This document shows, in pieces, positions 50,232 to 63,420 of a stretch of 64,000 nt of DNA; positions within the stretch are counted from its first letter, which is position 1; every line of letters begins with the position of its first letter. This stretch comes from Talpa occidentalis (lineage: Eukaryota > Chordata > Mammalia > Eulipotyphla > Talpidae). Under the pieces are notes generated by a model. It ran no database searches and was not told where the DNA came from. It was given only the letters and a program-made list of their open reading frames with translations. The stretch covers positions 2,066,614-2,130,613 of the forward strand of contig NW_023600993.1 in NCBI RefSeq assembly GCF_014898055.3, written 5' to 3'. A program made the position numbers and the translations under genes.

Positions 50232-50626
50232 TGTCGGGTAAGGAAAAATGTCAGGCTTTTCTGCCCTCCGCCATCAGGATGGACGGTGGATCCTTGCGGT
50301 CCTGAGTGCATGCCTGATGGCGGCACCTGGAGTGGGGTGTGGGCGGAGGTCGATGGGATTCACCTGGGCTGAGACGGGGCTTTTAAGGGTGGCGTCACGG
50401 GGACGCCAGAAGAAGCCGAAGGGAAGCCGAGGCAGAAGCAGAGATCACTGGAGAGCCCAGATAGAGTGAGGATTTGCCAGCCTCCCAGCCCCCCAGCACC
50501 CCTGCCTGCTGTATGCTTGGTGAACCCCAATAAAGGACCTGCAAAAACCACTGAGGACCCTGACTCCTCCTTTACCTGGTCTGCTAGATCCTAGAAAACC
50601 TGCACCATGTCCAATCCTGCCTTACA
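50232..50626 (+). mobile_element. Solo LTR, family X copy 2 (plus orientation)
   Basis: 395 bp from TGTCGGG to CCTTACA, with a 5-bp duplication CCTGC at 50227-50231 and 50627-50631. It shares with copy 1 the phrases gtcaggcttttctgccctcc, gatccttgcggtcctgagtg, the GGCGTC hairpin (50391-50407), aaccccaataaaggacctgc and ggaccctgactcctccttta. The internal gcagaagcc repeat is shorter, which explains the length difference. Confidence 0.8.
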
Positions 50627-51071
50627 CCTGCTCTCCATGATACTTTCAATAATCATTGTGCAATGAAATAAATAATAATAATGGGAAGGAAAACTGCAAG
50701 AAGGGAAAATCTCATTGTATCGTGTAAGGATATTCATGCTTGTAATGAAGTTATAAATAAATATACAAATATAAATTATAGAGGAAAAACAAATAGAGAA
50801 CAAATTTTAAATATATTATCTTTTCAAAAAGGGGAAAATATTATACTGATGCATTAATTGGCCTGTTGGGATAACAAGTGATAATATCAGTTTCAAGGTT
50901 TTTAACTTGTGCAAATTTGTCCACTTTTTTCAGGAACCATTAGACAGCTCAACCAGATCTGCCGATTTATGTTAACCAAAGAACATTTTTTATCAATTTC
51001 TCTGTGAAAAGTCATGTTTTTACCAGAAGAAATGAATATCAAATAGGGAAGTTCTTAAACAATAAGATTTA

Positions 51072-51350
51072 GGGCCTCCTGGTGGCACAAGGGGTTAAGA
51101 TGCAGCACTATGACGCTGTCTGCAGCCCCTGCAGCATGAGTTTGAGCCCTGGCCAGGGAGCTACCCACAGGGCATGGCAGACCTCTCGTGTCTCCCCTCT
51201 GCTCCCCTCAGCATTGTGTTTCAGTGGATCCACCTGTTCTGCTCCCCATTCTGGTGAATCCTCTTACCCACCCCCCCACACCTCTGGCCTGTACTCTAGT
51301 TCTTATATGCATAAATAAATAAATCTTTAAAAAATGAAATTAAAAAAAAT
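51072..51350 (+). mobile_element. SINE subfamily B
   Basis: Head gggcctcctggtggcacaag. The flanks aaacaataagattt and aaacaataagtttt mark the duplication. Confidence 0.9.
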
Positions 51351-51364
51351 AAACAATAAGTTTT

Positions 51365-53365
51365 ATCAAAACTCATATAAATTTTGCTAAAATTCCTATT
51401 TCATCAGAAAATACCAATAAAACACCCTGTCTTTATTTCTTTGAGACTAATTTTCAAGTCTCCACATTTGCTTTCTTGCACGCTGGGTGGATACTCACTG
51501 CTCACCTTCTTCCCTGGCAGATGTCGCCCCAACGCTGACCTGGGACCACTTATCAGACACCATGGATTCGCAGACCCAGCTGCTTCAAAAGCGTTGGTTT
51601 GGTTTTGATGCATGGAACAGAGCCTCATTCATTTTTATTTCATTTGCTCAATTTCAATAACCTTTTCAATATGCAATGGCAAAGGTGAAAATGAAGCCTT
51701 ACTCTCTCTTTATTTTTCCTTTTTTGTGAGCCAAAACGTAAAGTCTTAAAAAATGGCCATGTTTCATGGAATCACTCCTGGCTCCTTCCAGGGAGGTAGC
51801 CCATGTTTCTCTCTTCCTATATTCTTGCATGATTTCAAGTGGTTAGTAAATTTATATTGAGGTCATTAAAGGTGCGATTCTATTTATTTCTCTTTTGAAT
51901 ATACCTGTGTTAGAGAATGAAAAAGCTTTTATTTCCTGTACAGATCACAATAAAAATGATAAATCACAAGAGACAAATTAAGTTTGCACAAATGTCATCT
52001 CGCCTTATTACTAACAGCACCTCTTCAGAACAGGACCTGGGCTTTATGCATTGCAGCTTTGGGTAACTCACTTGCGAGGTGGCTGTGGAGAGCCTGGTGT
52101 CTGCCTCCTAGACAGTGAGTGGGGTTGGCGTGCCCTCTGGAACCAGCAGGTTTGACACTGAGGAAGAAGGAGAAGGAATTTGTGTTTCAGTAGGTTCTTG
52201 CCGGTCAGCTCATCTTGCTTTGCAAATGGTACACTCACTTGTCTGAGAGATTTAATGCGGTAAATTCTCCCAACTCTTCGGTGACCTGAAAAGACAGAAA
52301 GTATTGGATTTCCAAACTTGGTGCCCTTTTGCATCTCGGCAGCTTGTGAGGACTCCTAAAAAGACAGAAAGTGGGAAGCAAGGCCAGGAGCAGACCAGTG
52401 AATTGGAAGGTGGGGGATGAACTTCCAATGTGTCGATCTGTCCAAGACTCTTGGAAAACTCAGGCAGCTCTTTGCTCTTCCCAGGGGCTCAGTGAGTCTC
52501 CTGGGACTTGGGGAGCAGCGACACAAAGCTGTTGTCTCTGAGCTAGAGGAGCACCCTCACTCTATCCTGCATCTTCCTTGACCTTCTGTACTACAAGAAG
52601 CATCCGCTTAACTGTGAAACTCAAGGGAAGAATTTTCTACGGGCTTTGTGAAAATGGTGAGGTTGACACATTTCTAAAACCATTTGATGAGAGGTTCATT
52701 TGTTTAATTTTTGTGTTGATTTAGGACAGACACTGATAAATAACTAAGTTTCTTTTATGATAATAAAGACTCAGTTTCTTTAAATGGGTTTTGTACTGAT
52801 GTGTGCATGATTTCAAGTCTTAAGGGAGTAACAGTTGGCTGGAGTACTGATGGATCTTACCAGAGATGCAAAGGGGACGAGGGAAGAAAACTGAAGAAAA
52901 TGATGCTGAAAAATAGCACAGCTCTTAAAATTCCATTTAATTAGCCTCAGCATGCAGAAGTGACTATTTCGTTGACAGTTCATCATGTTATATAACTCTA
53001 ATTTTGATATCCAAGGTGGCAAACTATTACCCAAATTGATAGCGTTAATTGTATGAAAGTAATGCGCTTTATACTTCTTTGTAAAGTTGAATTTTATGTA
53101 TTTAAACATTTTATCAACCATGCAGGAAAAGCCTAGAATCTGTAAAAATTCTCTCTTTCTTAATAAGAGCATGGCAATTTAATCATTTTTCTTCTCGAAG
53201 GATGTACAAAGAGAAATGTATTTGGAAGAATTAAAATGTCTGGCACTGCTCTTACCAAATGAAAAAAGAAAAAAACCTTATAAAAGAGTCAAAGATATCT
53301 CTACAGTTAAGAAAAACTCCAGCAGGTCACCGGAGTTTAAAGAAACAACACATAAAAATTCCATT
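51365..53365. other. Putative GRM7 intron without recognised features
   Basis: About 2 kb of moderately AT-rich DNA. No exon or clear repeat recognised. Confidence 0.6.
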
Positions 53366-53369
53366 TGCA

Positions 53370-53595
53370 GGTATCCCCTGCTTTATGAAAGTTTGCATCA
53401 CGCCACTTTGCTTTTAAGAAAGACGTATATTAGCAACTATCTTCTCTAACCAAAAGGAATCTGACGGGGATTTTTGCTCTTTTTCAAGAAATCAAACACA
53501 ACAATAGTGTTCAGTGTTTGTTTTGCAGCGAGTCTCATAGTGGTAGCTGTACCCCACTCCCCGGTAGAAAGTGGCCCCACCAAGCTCCTTCCTAT
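53370..53595 (+). repeat. Interspersed repeat relic, possibly a DNA transposon
   Basis: Reads caggtatcccctgctttatg, aaagtttgcatcacgccact and ttaagaaagacgtatattag, then agtggccccaccaagctcc. I recall this order from a widespread mammalian repeat but cannot name it. Confidence 0.4.
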
Positions 53596-53596
53596 T

Positions 53597-53688
53597 TAGT
53601 ATTATTAGTATTATTACGGTATAATTAGTATAATATTAGTATTATTACAGTATAATTAGTATAATACATTCTTAGTATTATTACGGGT
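53597..53688. repeat. AT-rich tandem repeat, ~30-bp unit
   Basis: About three units of ttagtattattacggtataa followed by ttagtataata, the last one partial. Confidence 0.88.
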
Positions 53689-55029
53689 TTGATGTTTTAC
53701 TTGGCAGGATGTTTTTGGGACCTGGAATCTCTCAAAACTATTTTCATATAAATGAATGGTAATGGCTTCTTTTCTCCATTTCCCCGTAGGCCACGTTTTG
53801 TAGGAAAACTCCTGCATTCTTGGAGGAAACCTGTGTCTTCAGCTATTTAGTGTTGACAGGCCAATTCATTTCCCAGTTCCCATCCCTCGCCTGCTCAGCT
53901 GCCCCTGGGTATTACGGCACTTGGTGGTGTTCTAGTAAGAGTGGAGGAGTTAGAAGTGTTTTGAACCTAGTAAAATGTCTCATGAGGGGGCAAAGATCTT
54001 GCTTCAGTGAAAGAAACAGTGAGGACTCCTTACAGAAATCAGTCATTAATTTATTCAGAGAAAATAAGGATACAGTCATGGTTCTTACTGCAGCAGAGCA
54101 CTGCAAGATCGCACACAGACTGCCAGAGAATTTACCAAGGGAAGTGCCCGTCCTTAGAGCCACTGCCTGAGAAACGTAGCGAGACAGTGTTTGTGTGTAT
54201 ATGTATGTATATATGTCTGCCCTAAACTCCCACTGGATTTGAGTTCTCTGGATAGATTCCCAGACAGACATGATATCCTTTTATCCCCTAATTTTCAAGA
54301 TTTAAAATGAATCACAAAATAGGCCTGTTCGTGTCTCCCACACACTCCCAGGCGAGAACTGACTCAGTGCAAACAGTGGTTTAGCAGCGTGGGGCGTGTT
54401 TCAGACTCCGGGGCTGGCCTCCCTCCCTGGTCCGGCGCAGGCTGAGCAGCCTGCAGTGGCCACCTGGACACGGTGGTGATTGGTCCTGACCGCACATGCC
54501 GCTCAAGGCAGAGAAAACCAGCAACTGTGAAAAATCAGCCAATCTCTTAGTTCTTGCTCAGGGACGGGAACAGCTTGCCTTCCAAAGGCTCCTGAATCAG
54601 AGCATATTCTTGATGAACCCACTCATGACCTGCCAGGCTACCAGCTGTTGGGAAGAACTTGACATTCTCTGAGCCGGGGCATCGGTGGGGAGCTGACACA
54701 GAGCCTTCCCAGAGGCCATTGCAGCTGCAAAAGGGCATTAAAAAGAAAAGTCGTCTATGAGTATGTGTCTCCCTGGGAATGAGCAAGATGTGCATCTTTT
54801 ATGTTGATTTCTATACCCCCGGCAACTCGGAGCGCTTGAGATGTGGCAGATACTTTGCAGATATTTTCTTGAATGAATGTGGTGTAAGTGTGGAAATGCA
54901 GGCCCGGAACTCAGAGGCTCATCCACAGCAGAAAGTGTATCACCTCAGGACCCAGCTGAGCCGAGGCTCAGGGCATCTGAGCTGGTGTCTGCCCCTTTTT
55001 GGACGAGACCCTCCACCTTTCTGGATTTG
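53689..55029. other. Putative GRM7 intron without recognised features
   Basis: About 1.3 kb; frames up to 119 codons, none recognisable. Confidence 0.6.
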
Positions 55030-55297
55030 TTTTTTTTTTTTTTTTTTAAGATTTGCTATTATTTATTTATGCATGCAAGAACTGGAGTGCAGGCCGGAGG
55101 TGCAGGAGTGAGAGGATTCACCAGAGTAGGGAAAACAGACTGACTGAAATCCACTGCTGAGGGAGCAGCGGGGAGACAGGAGAGGTCTGCTGTGCCATGT
55201 GGGTAGCTCCCTGGCCAAGGATCAAACTCGTGCTGCAGAGGCTGCCCATAGCTTCATAGTGCTGAGACTTGACCCCTTGCATGACCAGGGTGGCTCC
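55030..55297 (-). mobile_element. SINE subfamily B
   Basis: Minus-strand copy with poly(T) at the left, gcatgcaagaactggagtgc, and a diverged head complement gcatgaccagggtggctcc. Confidence 0.87.
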
Positions 55298-55309
55298 AGC
55301 ATTGGTATT

Positions 55310-57935
55310 TTGTAAACCTACTTCATTACATTTGTGGGGGATTATCGCTGTGGTTTTAATTAGCATTTCCTGTGCCTGGTGTCCAATATACAGTCATTAG
55401 ACTCTTATTCACCATCTCTTTATTTCCTTTGTTGACTGTCCATTCAAATGTCTTGCCCATTACATTTTGAGGTTTTTAATTCCTGAGTTTGAGTTCTTGA
55501 TAGAGTCTGAAGACAGTCCAGTGGCGATCGTACGTCATCTATGTCTATGTTTGCGTGATTTTCTCCGACTTTCTAATTTGTGTCATTTCCTTAACACTGT
55601 TTCCATAAAAGACAATTTTTACAATATACTCAAAATCTTATTGAGCAGTTTTTTTTTTCTTTGTGGCTTGTGCTTTTGATGTCAGATCCAAATACTTATT
55701 GCCAAGCCCAAGATTATACATATTTCCCTCTTTGTTTTCTTTAGAACTTCTCGAAATTTGCATTTTACATTGCGGTCCTTCATTCAATTGGAGTTACTTT
55801 TGTGTGCAGTATGAGGTAAATGTCAGGAGTCACTATTTCTGCAGGGATGGCCAGTGATTGCAACTCACTTGTTGAGGGGTCTGTCTTTCCTGCACTGATT
55901 GTCTTTTCATCTCTGCCAACAACAATCTGTTGACTATATTTGCATCGGTCTGTTCGGTTTCAATTTTCTGTCTCATTGATCTGTCCTTTTACCAGCCTCA
56001 GACGGCCTTGGTTACAATGGCTTTGAACCTGGGTACTCAGGCAGTGTGAGTTCTCGGATTTTGTTCTTTTACCAAGTCAGGTAGGCTATTCTAGTTTGTT
56101 TGACTTTTTCAATAAACTCTGTTATCAGTGCTCTCTTCCGCTGTCCTGCTCTGTCTGTCTAGTCACATACGTACATACATTCATACATATATGCATTCCA
56201 TGAAATCTGTAGGTCAAATTGGGGAGAATTTTTTAAGTACTATTTTTATATTTCTTCTGTGCTTCATCCGTGATTCAGCATGTAAAGCCTATGCAGATTT
56301 TGTCTGATTTATATGTAAGCACCTCATATTTTGGTGATATTGTTGGTGGCACTGGTTTTAGTTTTGAATTCCAATTGTGTGTTGCTGACATACAGGCGAT
56401 ATGGTTGATTTTTTACATGCTGTGTTTATATCCCACAAACGTGCTCAATTCCCCTCTTAGTTCTAAGAGATTTTTGGCAACAATCCTGTCATTTGCATTT
56501 AGAAACTCTCTCATTTTTTTCTTTGCAACTCACATAGCTTTTACTTAACCTTTATTTCCTCATGGACCTCCAGTGCCATGTTGAAAGCAGGGGTAAGAGG
56601 ACTATCTCACCCTGTCATTTCTTATGACTAAGTATGTTCTTTGTTGTAGGCGTTTTGTAGGTATGTCCTATTAAGTGAAGGGAGTGTTCCCTTCTACTAA
56701 GTTCTAGTAAGTTTGAGTTTTTGAACAGGAATGCATTCTGAATTGTACTAACTGCTTTTCTGCATGTATGGAGATGGTCATGTGTTTTTTCTTAATCTGA
56801 TAATGTGTGAATAACAATTGATTTTCAAACAATGAATCAGCCTTGCTTTCCTTGGATAAAATCCACTGGGTTATTATGTATTATCCTTTTTATATATTGC
56901 TGCATTTGTTTTGTTAAATTTCTATAGGATTTTTACAAACATCTTCATGAATGGCAATGGTACCTATTTATTTATTTTTGTTCCTATCTGTTCTGACTGG
57001 GTTATCCGGGTACTATGGTGCTTAAAAAATGTGTCATTTTCTCTCCTTTTCTGTTTTCTGGGGGAGTTTGTTAGAATGCATGAGTGAACCCCTATACACT
57101 GGGATCTTTCTCTTTAAGAATTTATTGAACTTTGAATTTGGTACCTTGAATATTTCAAGGGTTATTCAGGTTATCCTAACCTTCATTTCCTGCTGGCCAT
57201 TTGCTTCTTTAAGGAATTCTTCCATTTCACTTAAGTTGATGTATTTATTGGTACAAAGTTCTTTCCTACCTGTAGGATCAGTCGTGTTTTCCTGTTTTTC
57301 ATGCCTGTGTGGTCCCTCATGAGAGCTCACTCTGGTCAACTAGAGGTCTCTGCCTTTTATTGGTTTTTACAATGAAGCAGCTTTGGTTTCGTTGTTTTTC
57401 TCTATTCTGATTTCAATTTCATTGCTTTTTTTCTATTTTTATTATGTCCTTTCTTCTTTGGGGGATGGTATTTGATTCTTTTTTTCTTCTTTTGTAAAGT
57501 AGACACTCAGGATGTTGGCTTTGTAAGCTTCTTTTATAACATCAGCATTTAATTATATGTATGTCTCTCTAAACACCACTTTAGCAACAATCTATATATT
57601 TTTTTACATTTTACTGTCATTGTCATTGAGTTAGAAACACTTTAAAGTCTCCCTTCACATTTCTTCCTTGACCTATGAGTTGTTTAATTTCCCAGTGTTT
57701 GGAGATTTGCCTCTTAACTATTAATTATGATTTCTATATTGATCTATTATGGTCTGAGAATATACTTTGTGTAGTTTCTATGGTTCAACTTGATTTAATT
57801 TATGGCCAGAACAGGGTCTCTCTAGTGAATGTCCCATTTGTACTGAGCTCTTGTGTGATCTTCTGCAGTCCTGTGGGCTTGTTCTCCAAACATCAATTAG
57901 GTCAAGTTGGTTGCAAGTGTTGTTAGACCATTTTG
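55310..57935 (-). mobile_element. L1 ORF2 fragment, ~2.6 kb (antisense)
   Basis: Plus strand shows L1 ORF2 complement in order: tcaaatgtcttgcccattac, ttctgtctcattgatctgtc, ggttacaatggctttgaacc, ctccagtgccatgttgaaag, atcagccttgctttccttgg, atttaattatatgtatgtct and ctattatggtctgagaatat. Many stops and indels; it is dead sequence. Confidence 0.75.
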
Positions 57936-58474
57936 AGAAGGATCACAGCAGATTTCACTCCCACTGAGGGTTGAGAACCACTTGTGCACAGATAACACTG
58001 ATTAAAGTGTCCTGGTTCAGTGTGGGGTTGGAGTGGATACTTGTGTCTGCGACGGCCTGGCAGCGCCACCCTGGCTTCACTGTTCAGGTGTGATTGTGCC
58101 ATCACCAGCCTCTCGCCAGCACATTACAAACAGAGCAGAGCTGTTCTCTTGCCCGCTGCCCCAAGGACTTGTTCCTACTGGTTGGCCTTTGGGAACTTCC
58201 CTACCCACTTCCTGTCTACTCTTTCATCTATACCAGTCTCAGAGTGTGTTTTGTGAAATTCTAGATCTGGGAGCTACTACAAAATGAGAGGGTAATGGCA
58301 AGTCTATCAGCCTATTAGCCGCTTAGTCAACTGCTGCTCGTGTCCCTGTCTTGAAATTCATAAAGTCAATTAATAGAATCAGAACAGTTCTGAGAGGTCT
58401 GGAGTTAAATCTACTTGTCTGTTTAATCCCCTTCCCTCTAACATAAAATGGATAACACTAAATACCTTGTAAAC
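57936..58474. other. Putative GRM7 intron without recognised features
   Basis: About 0.5 kb; nothing identified. Confidence 0.6.
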
Positions 58475-58739
58475 CTTTTTTTTTTTTTTAAAGATTGATT
58501 GATTGGTTGATTGATACATAGAAGACTGGAGTGTAGACTAGAGGTGTGGAGGGTGAGAGGACTCACCAAAGACAGAGTGGGGAGCAGAACAGGTGGACCT
58601 ACTGAAACACACTGCTGAGGGGAGCAGCAGGGAAACAGGACAGTCTGCTTCACCATGTGGGTAGCTCCCTGGCCTGGCATCGAACTCATGCAGTGGTGAT
58701 AGCACTGAAACTTAACCCTTAGGCCACCTGGAAGGCTCC
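58475..58739 (-). mobile_element. SINE subfamily B, diverged
   Basis: Minus-strand copy with tail complement attgattgattggttgattg. It has lost part of the head. The flanks cttgtaaacctttt and tttgtaaagctttt suggest an old duplication. Confidence 0.82.
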
Positions 58740-59306
58740 CCACTTTGTAAAGCTTTTTTGTTGCGATAACACACATAAAACAATTGTGGCTTGAGCTCCA
58801 GGCTCATTATCAATTAAAGTTTGTTGCTCTAATTTTTATTAGCTGGTATCACCATCGTTGCTACTGTTGTTCTCGTTTTACTTCGAGATCTAGTCCAATG
58901 ACCGAGCTTTAAAATTTAGGGTGGATATGAAGGGGGGAAGATCCTGGGGCTATGAACTCTAGAAAAGTCACAGAGATCAGCACCTGCAGTAAATACTTCA
59001 GGTGCTTATTTTTGTTGTAGTTTACGATAGCGTCTATCACAGTTCTGTAGCTTCACGTTTACACATTGCTGCGCTTCAAGCTTTGTTCTCCCACTCACCT
59101 CACTCGTGTTGCTATCTTTGGTGTCCCTGGACATAGCTAGCCATGTGCAGGTGCATTCCAAGGAGAAGGCTGTGGTGTGAGGCCACGGAGGGTGAAGCGT
59201 CATGCACAGCCCAGGACTCAGCCTCACGCTGAGGGACGTTCCTCGACGCTCCCTCCTCCCCATGACTTTCCCCGTTCCTCTGGCACCTCCATGGGGGCTT
59301 TATTGA

Positions 59307-59474
<168 letters not shown>

Positions 59475-60769
59475 TAAGGAGGCAGGGCCATGTGCCTTAC
59501 TCTGCATGCTGCAGCTTTAGGGGTGGCCCGGGCCAGGGGGCAGGGGTCGGTGTATGAAGGTGACACTGCAGGTACCTGGCAGCGCGCCACGTGCTCAGCG
59601 ACGCAAACCACTGAGAGGCCTGGTCGGGGCGTGTGTCACCCCCATCAGCAAAATAAATACATTCAATAGGGCTTTTAGAGGGTCGCATAGGAAGCACATC
59701 TCCAGGTATAGCAAACTTTTATCCAAGGAGTAGTTCCTCTTTATGGAAAAGAGGTGAGTTTCTCAGAGTTGCTCACGCTGGACTCCCTATGCGCGAAGTC
59801 ACCACAGTCACACCTCCACATCCTGCAACCACCTCTCCTCCCCTGCGGGAGCCACCTCTGAACTAGAAGCCCAGGAGCATCTTGCTTTTGCTGTTTTCCT
59901 CCGGCTTCTTGGCCATGTCATGGAGAGCTAACCTTTGAAATATTTCTAGAACAGAAATATCTTCAACTTTCTTTTCTGATGGTTACCATCCTGATCCAGA
60001 ATGTTCTATCTCCTTCCTCTCTCTCTCTTTCTCATTCCCTTTAACTTCCTCCTGGCCCTGCTTTCTCTTCCTAGAATAAGCAATGATATTACTTGACACA
60101 AATCTCAAAACTATAAGAATATCTAGGCTTCATAAAAAGTTTCATCCATGCCGTCCCTGAGCTAACACGTTCTCTTCAGATAGAATGGCTAATTAGCAGT
60201 TTCTTACTTTCTTCTGCAGACAATCTCTACATTTTTATGTAAGTGACAACATACTTTTACTCACGTTCCCACTGGTGTGAGAAGCTGTGTGGGTTTTCCA
60301 GACTCTTCTCGTTTAAAGTGCGTGGAACTTGAAGGTGAAGGTCTTTCGTCAGGGTTGCATGCCCAGGCCATGTTCCCCTCCTCCTGGGCTGTCCTTTTAT
60401 CATCGCCCACCTCCTGGTCCCCACGTCCCTCCTACATGCCACCCCAAATCCCACCACCTCCCAGTGCTGAGTTCTGAGTGCCGGGGCAGCACTGTCAGGT
60501 GGAAGGGATGCTGGGCCTGAGGGCTGGCGGCCCAGGGGATGCTCCTGAAAGGACACCATCTCTTCCTTTGGAGTCCTCCCCGGCTCCCTGGGCAGCCAAT
60601 GATCCCAGTGCCGTCTCTGCAGCTGCTTCTGAGGGAAGATTTTTCTGAACAATGCAACTTTGGCAAAGTCTTCCAAATGACCCAATCTCAAATCTGCGTC
60701 ATTGATGGTGTTTCACGACATTGGTCATTGAGTTAGTGCCTTTCTTCCCCACTTGCCTGGAAGCAGCAT

Positions 60770-60880
60770 CGGGACTGAGATTTTTGCCGCCTTTTTTATT
60801 TTCAATCCCTGGCACAGTGCTCAGGACCTAGTAGGCACTCAGGGAGTGACAGTGAGCAAATAAATCGATCTGAAGGGCCT
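60770..60880 (+). repeat. L2-type 3' end
   Basis: Reads caatccctggcacagtgctc, then ctagtaggcactcagggagt and gcaaataaatcg. Confidence 0.6.
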
Positions 60881-60908
60881 GGCCTACTGCCTGTTTCAGA
60901 ATTTAAGT

Positions 60909-60912
<4 letters not shown>

Positions 60913-60971
<59 letters not shown>

Positions 60972-60976
60972 TCTCT
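60913..60976. repeat. (CT)n microsatellite
   Basis: About 30 CT units, broken once by CA near 60965. About 1.4 kb downstream of the GRM7 exon. Confidence 0.95.
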
Positions 60977-61151
60977 GAACTTTATGTGCTTTACAATATG
61001 GCCCTGTTTTAGCATTTAGACCTTAGCCTCCCTCCCCTATTTTCCATTCAGGATGCTGTCCCAGCCCCTCCTGCATCATCACCTATGCAGGTGGTGTTTC
61101 TTTCTTCTCAACCCACTGAAATGGCATCTGTTCTTCAAAACTCTTTCAGGC

Positions 61152-61394
61152 GTGGGTCTCCCTCGTGGCCTAGGGGTTAAGTCTCAGGCTATCACTGCTA
61201 CAGTCTGAGTTCAGTCCCCGGCCAGGGAGCTACCCACAGGGTGCAGCAGACCTCTCCTGTCTCCCCACTGCTCCCCTCAGCAGCATATTTCAGTAGATCT
61301 ACCTGTTCTGCTCCCCACTCTGTCCCTGGTGGATCCTCTCACCCCCCTTCACTTCTGGCCTGCACCCCAGTTCTTCCACAGAAAAAAAATAAAC
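61152..61394 (+). mobile_element. SINE subfamily C
   Basis: Head gtctccctcgtggcctaggg with ggttaagtctcaggctatca, tail cagttcttccacagaaaaaa. The flanks ctctttcaggcg and ctatttcaggca form a diverged duplication. Same subtype as 31760. Confidence 0.85.
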
Positions 61395-61407
61395 TATTTC
61401 AGGCACG

Positions 61408-62325
61408 CCTGTATCCATGAAACCAGTCACTCCTTATATGTGTCCTTTCTCTTCTTACAAAATGTTGGTAATATTGCTCTTAGGACATTTTTCTTCCATA
61501 CTTTGTTTTGATGTGTTTAAGGGATTTTTCTTTTCATAATTTAAATCTCATTTTTTGGCTTGTTTTCCTTTCATTTCTGTTACCTTGTTAATCAGCTCCT
61601 AAATCTTTTCCATAGCTATTGCATACATTTTCTAAATATGTCATACATTAATAAGGGATGACCTCATTGCTTGTTTTTAAATACATTGTACACACACATA
61701 TAAGATTTAATACAAATAGGTATGGTGACTAATTGGCTGTTCCTCTTGACTACAGGTAGCATGAGCTGTTAATTTGGGATGTTAAAATGCATATTTCCAC
61801 CCAACAGCTTCGTGCATTTTTTTTGCTTCGGGGTTTGGCTGTGTGAACATTGTGTATGTGATTCACAGGCACAACAGCAGCAACTGTTTGGGGCCGTGTT
61901 CATGAAAGTCAGGGGCATGTATGTTTCTCCCCGACCCTGGTCTTGGACACTCACTGTCTGGGGAGCCCTGATAACCCACCATGTGGTGTAATTTCTGTCT
62001 TCAGATGATTTACACTGGAGATGAGAACTTGAGAGATTTCTTAGAACATTAACTTCAAATGCTTTGTCAGAGAAGAGCAGTCAAAAGACATTAATATCTA
62101 GATTTGAAACTACGATAAGTGTTAACTCAGTCATGGGTGCCGATAATTTGGATTTTAGACAAGAACGGATTCTTTTTTTCAGTTCTAATTGTACATGTAA
62201 TGCATGGCTGTCGTACTTCCATTGTAGCTATGAAAAGCATATTGTTGGTGTAAGCCCTGAAGTTGCCTTAACCGCTTGCTTTTCTAGAAAAAGTAAAGGT
62301 TAGAGAGACGAATCTATAAAATTTA
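61408..62325 (+). other. GRM7 intron without recognised features
   Basis: About 0.9 kb of AT-rich intron; nothing identified. Confidence 0.6.
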
Positions 62326-62329
62326 AATA

Positions 62330-63420
62330 ATCTATAAAGCTTGCAGTCCCAGTACTCAGAGATAACCACTAATAAAATTCTGGTTTACAATCAGTTTTTT
62401 CCAAACACACCTAAGTCTTCTATTCCTCTTTTTGCAATTCACATTTCCCTTTTCATAACTATGTACTTTGAAATAGTGTAATCTTAGCTGCCTTAATAAA
62501 GAGACCCACTTTTTTACATAAATATATGAGAGACCTGTGCTTTCTGTGTTTATATCAGCTGCATCTTCTATTCCTGGTCTTGCGGCTTCTCCCTTTCTCA
62601 TCCTCTTCAAACCTGCTAGCAAATCCTCAGTGAATTTTTATTGTTAACATTGAATTGTGTGTTACCCAAAACTGTGGTCTCTCAGATGACCCAATCCTTC
62701 TAACTCTGAATATATACATACACAGGAAGTTTTAGACAGCTTTCATCGCAAAAGAATTTCTTCTATAATTTTTAAATTTTAATTGGACTTATCTTTTTTA
62801 ACAATACCTTGTGGAAATCAAACTGGGTCTATTTTAATTGCTCTTTTTCATCTTTGAACGCACCATCCTTTGTTCAACCAGTTCCCTGTTGCTTTGCATT
62901 TGGGTCGTCTCCAGGAACGAGCATATGTTTTTGACATATGTTCTTTGATCATTTCCTTTGGATATATCAGTAGAAAAGGTGTCTCTAGGTCAAGCGCATA
63001 AATAATCTATGTTATTTTATTTTATTATTTTTTAAAATTTATTTATTTATACAAGCACTAGGTACAGTCAGAAGCACGGGAGGGTGAGAGAATTCACCAG
63101 AACAAGAGTGGGAAACAGAACAGGCAGACTGACAAAATACACTGCCAAGGGGAGCAGCAGGCACGGCAGGAGAGTTCTGCGCGTCAGGCGGGACCCTCGC
63201 CAGTGGTCGGGGATCAAACCGGCACTGCAGAGGCTGCGGGCAGCTTCGCAGCCCAGCGTTCAACCACTGCACCACCAGGGGAGGCCCTGGTATTTTATTT
63301 TTATGAAAATAGTAAGTGCACGTATTCACAAAATAAGCAGAAGTGCCTATGACACAAAATCTTGACCTCCACGCCCCCTCCATTGCTCTGGCTCCGTGGA
63401 CTTTGAGCACCTGTTTTAAC
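62330..63420 (-). mobile_element. Decayed L1-like 3' region (antisense), split by a SINE
   Basis: Contains cagagataaccactaataaa, tccctgttgctttgcatttg and ttggatatatcagtagaaaa, which resemble antisense L1 3' regions. Strongly decayed, so the call is tentative. Confidence 0.4.
63028..63288 (-). mobile_element. SINE subfamily A
   Basis: Minus-strand copy with tail complement tacaagcactaggtacagtc and head complement accaccaggggaggccc. The flanks share ttattttatttt. Confidence 0.9.

Noticed and set aside
55310..57935. Active L1 with intact ORF2
   Set aside because: Only short frames remain; many stops and indels, no ORF1 and no 5' end.
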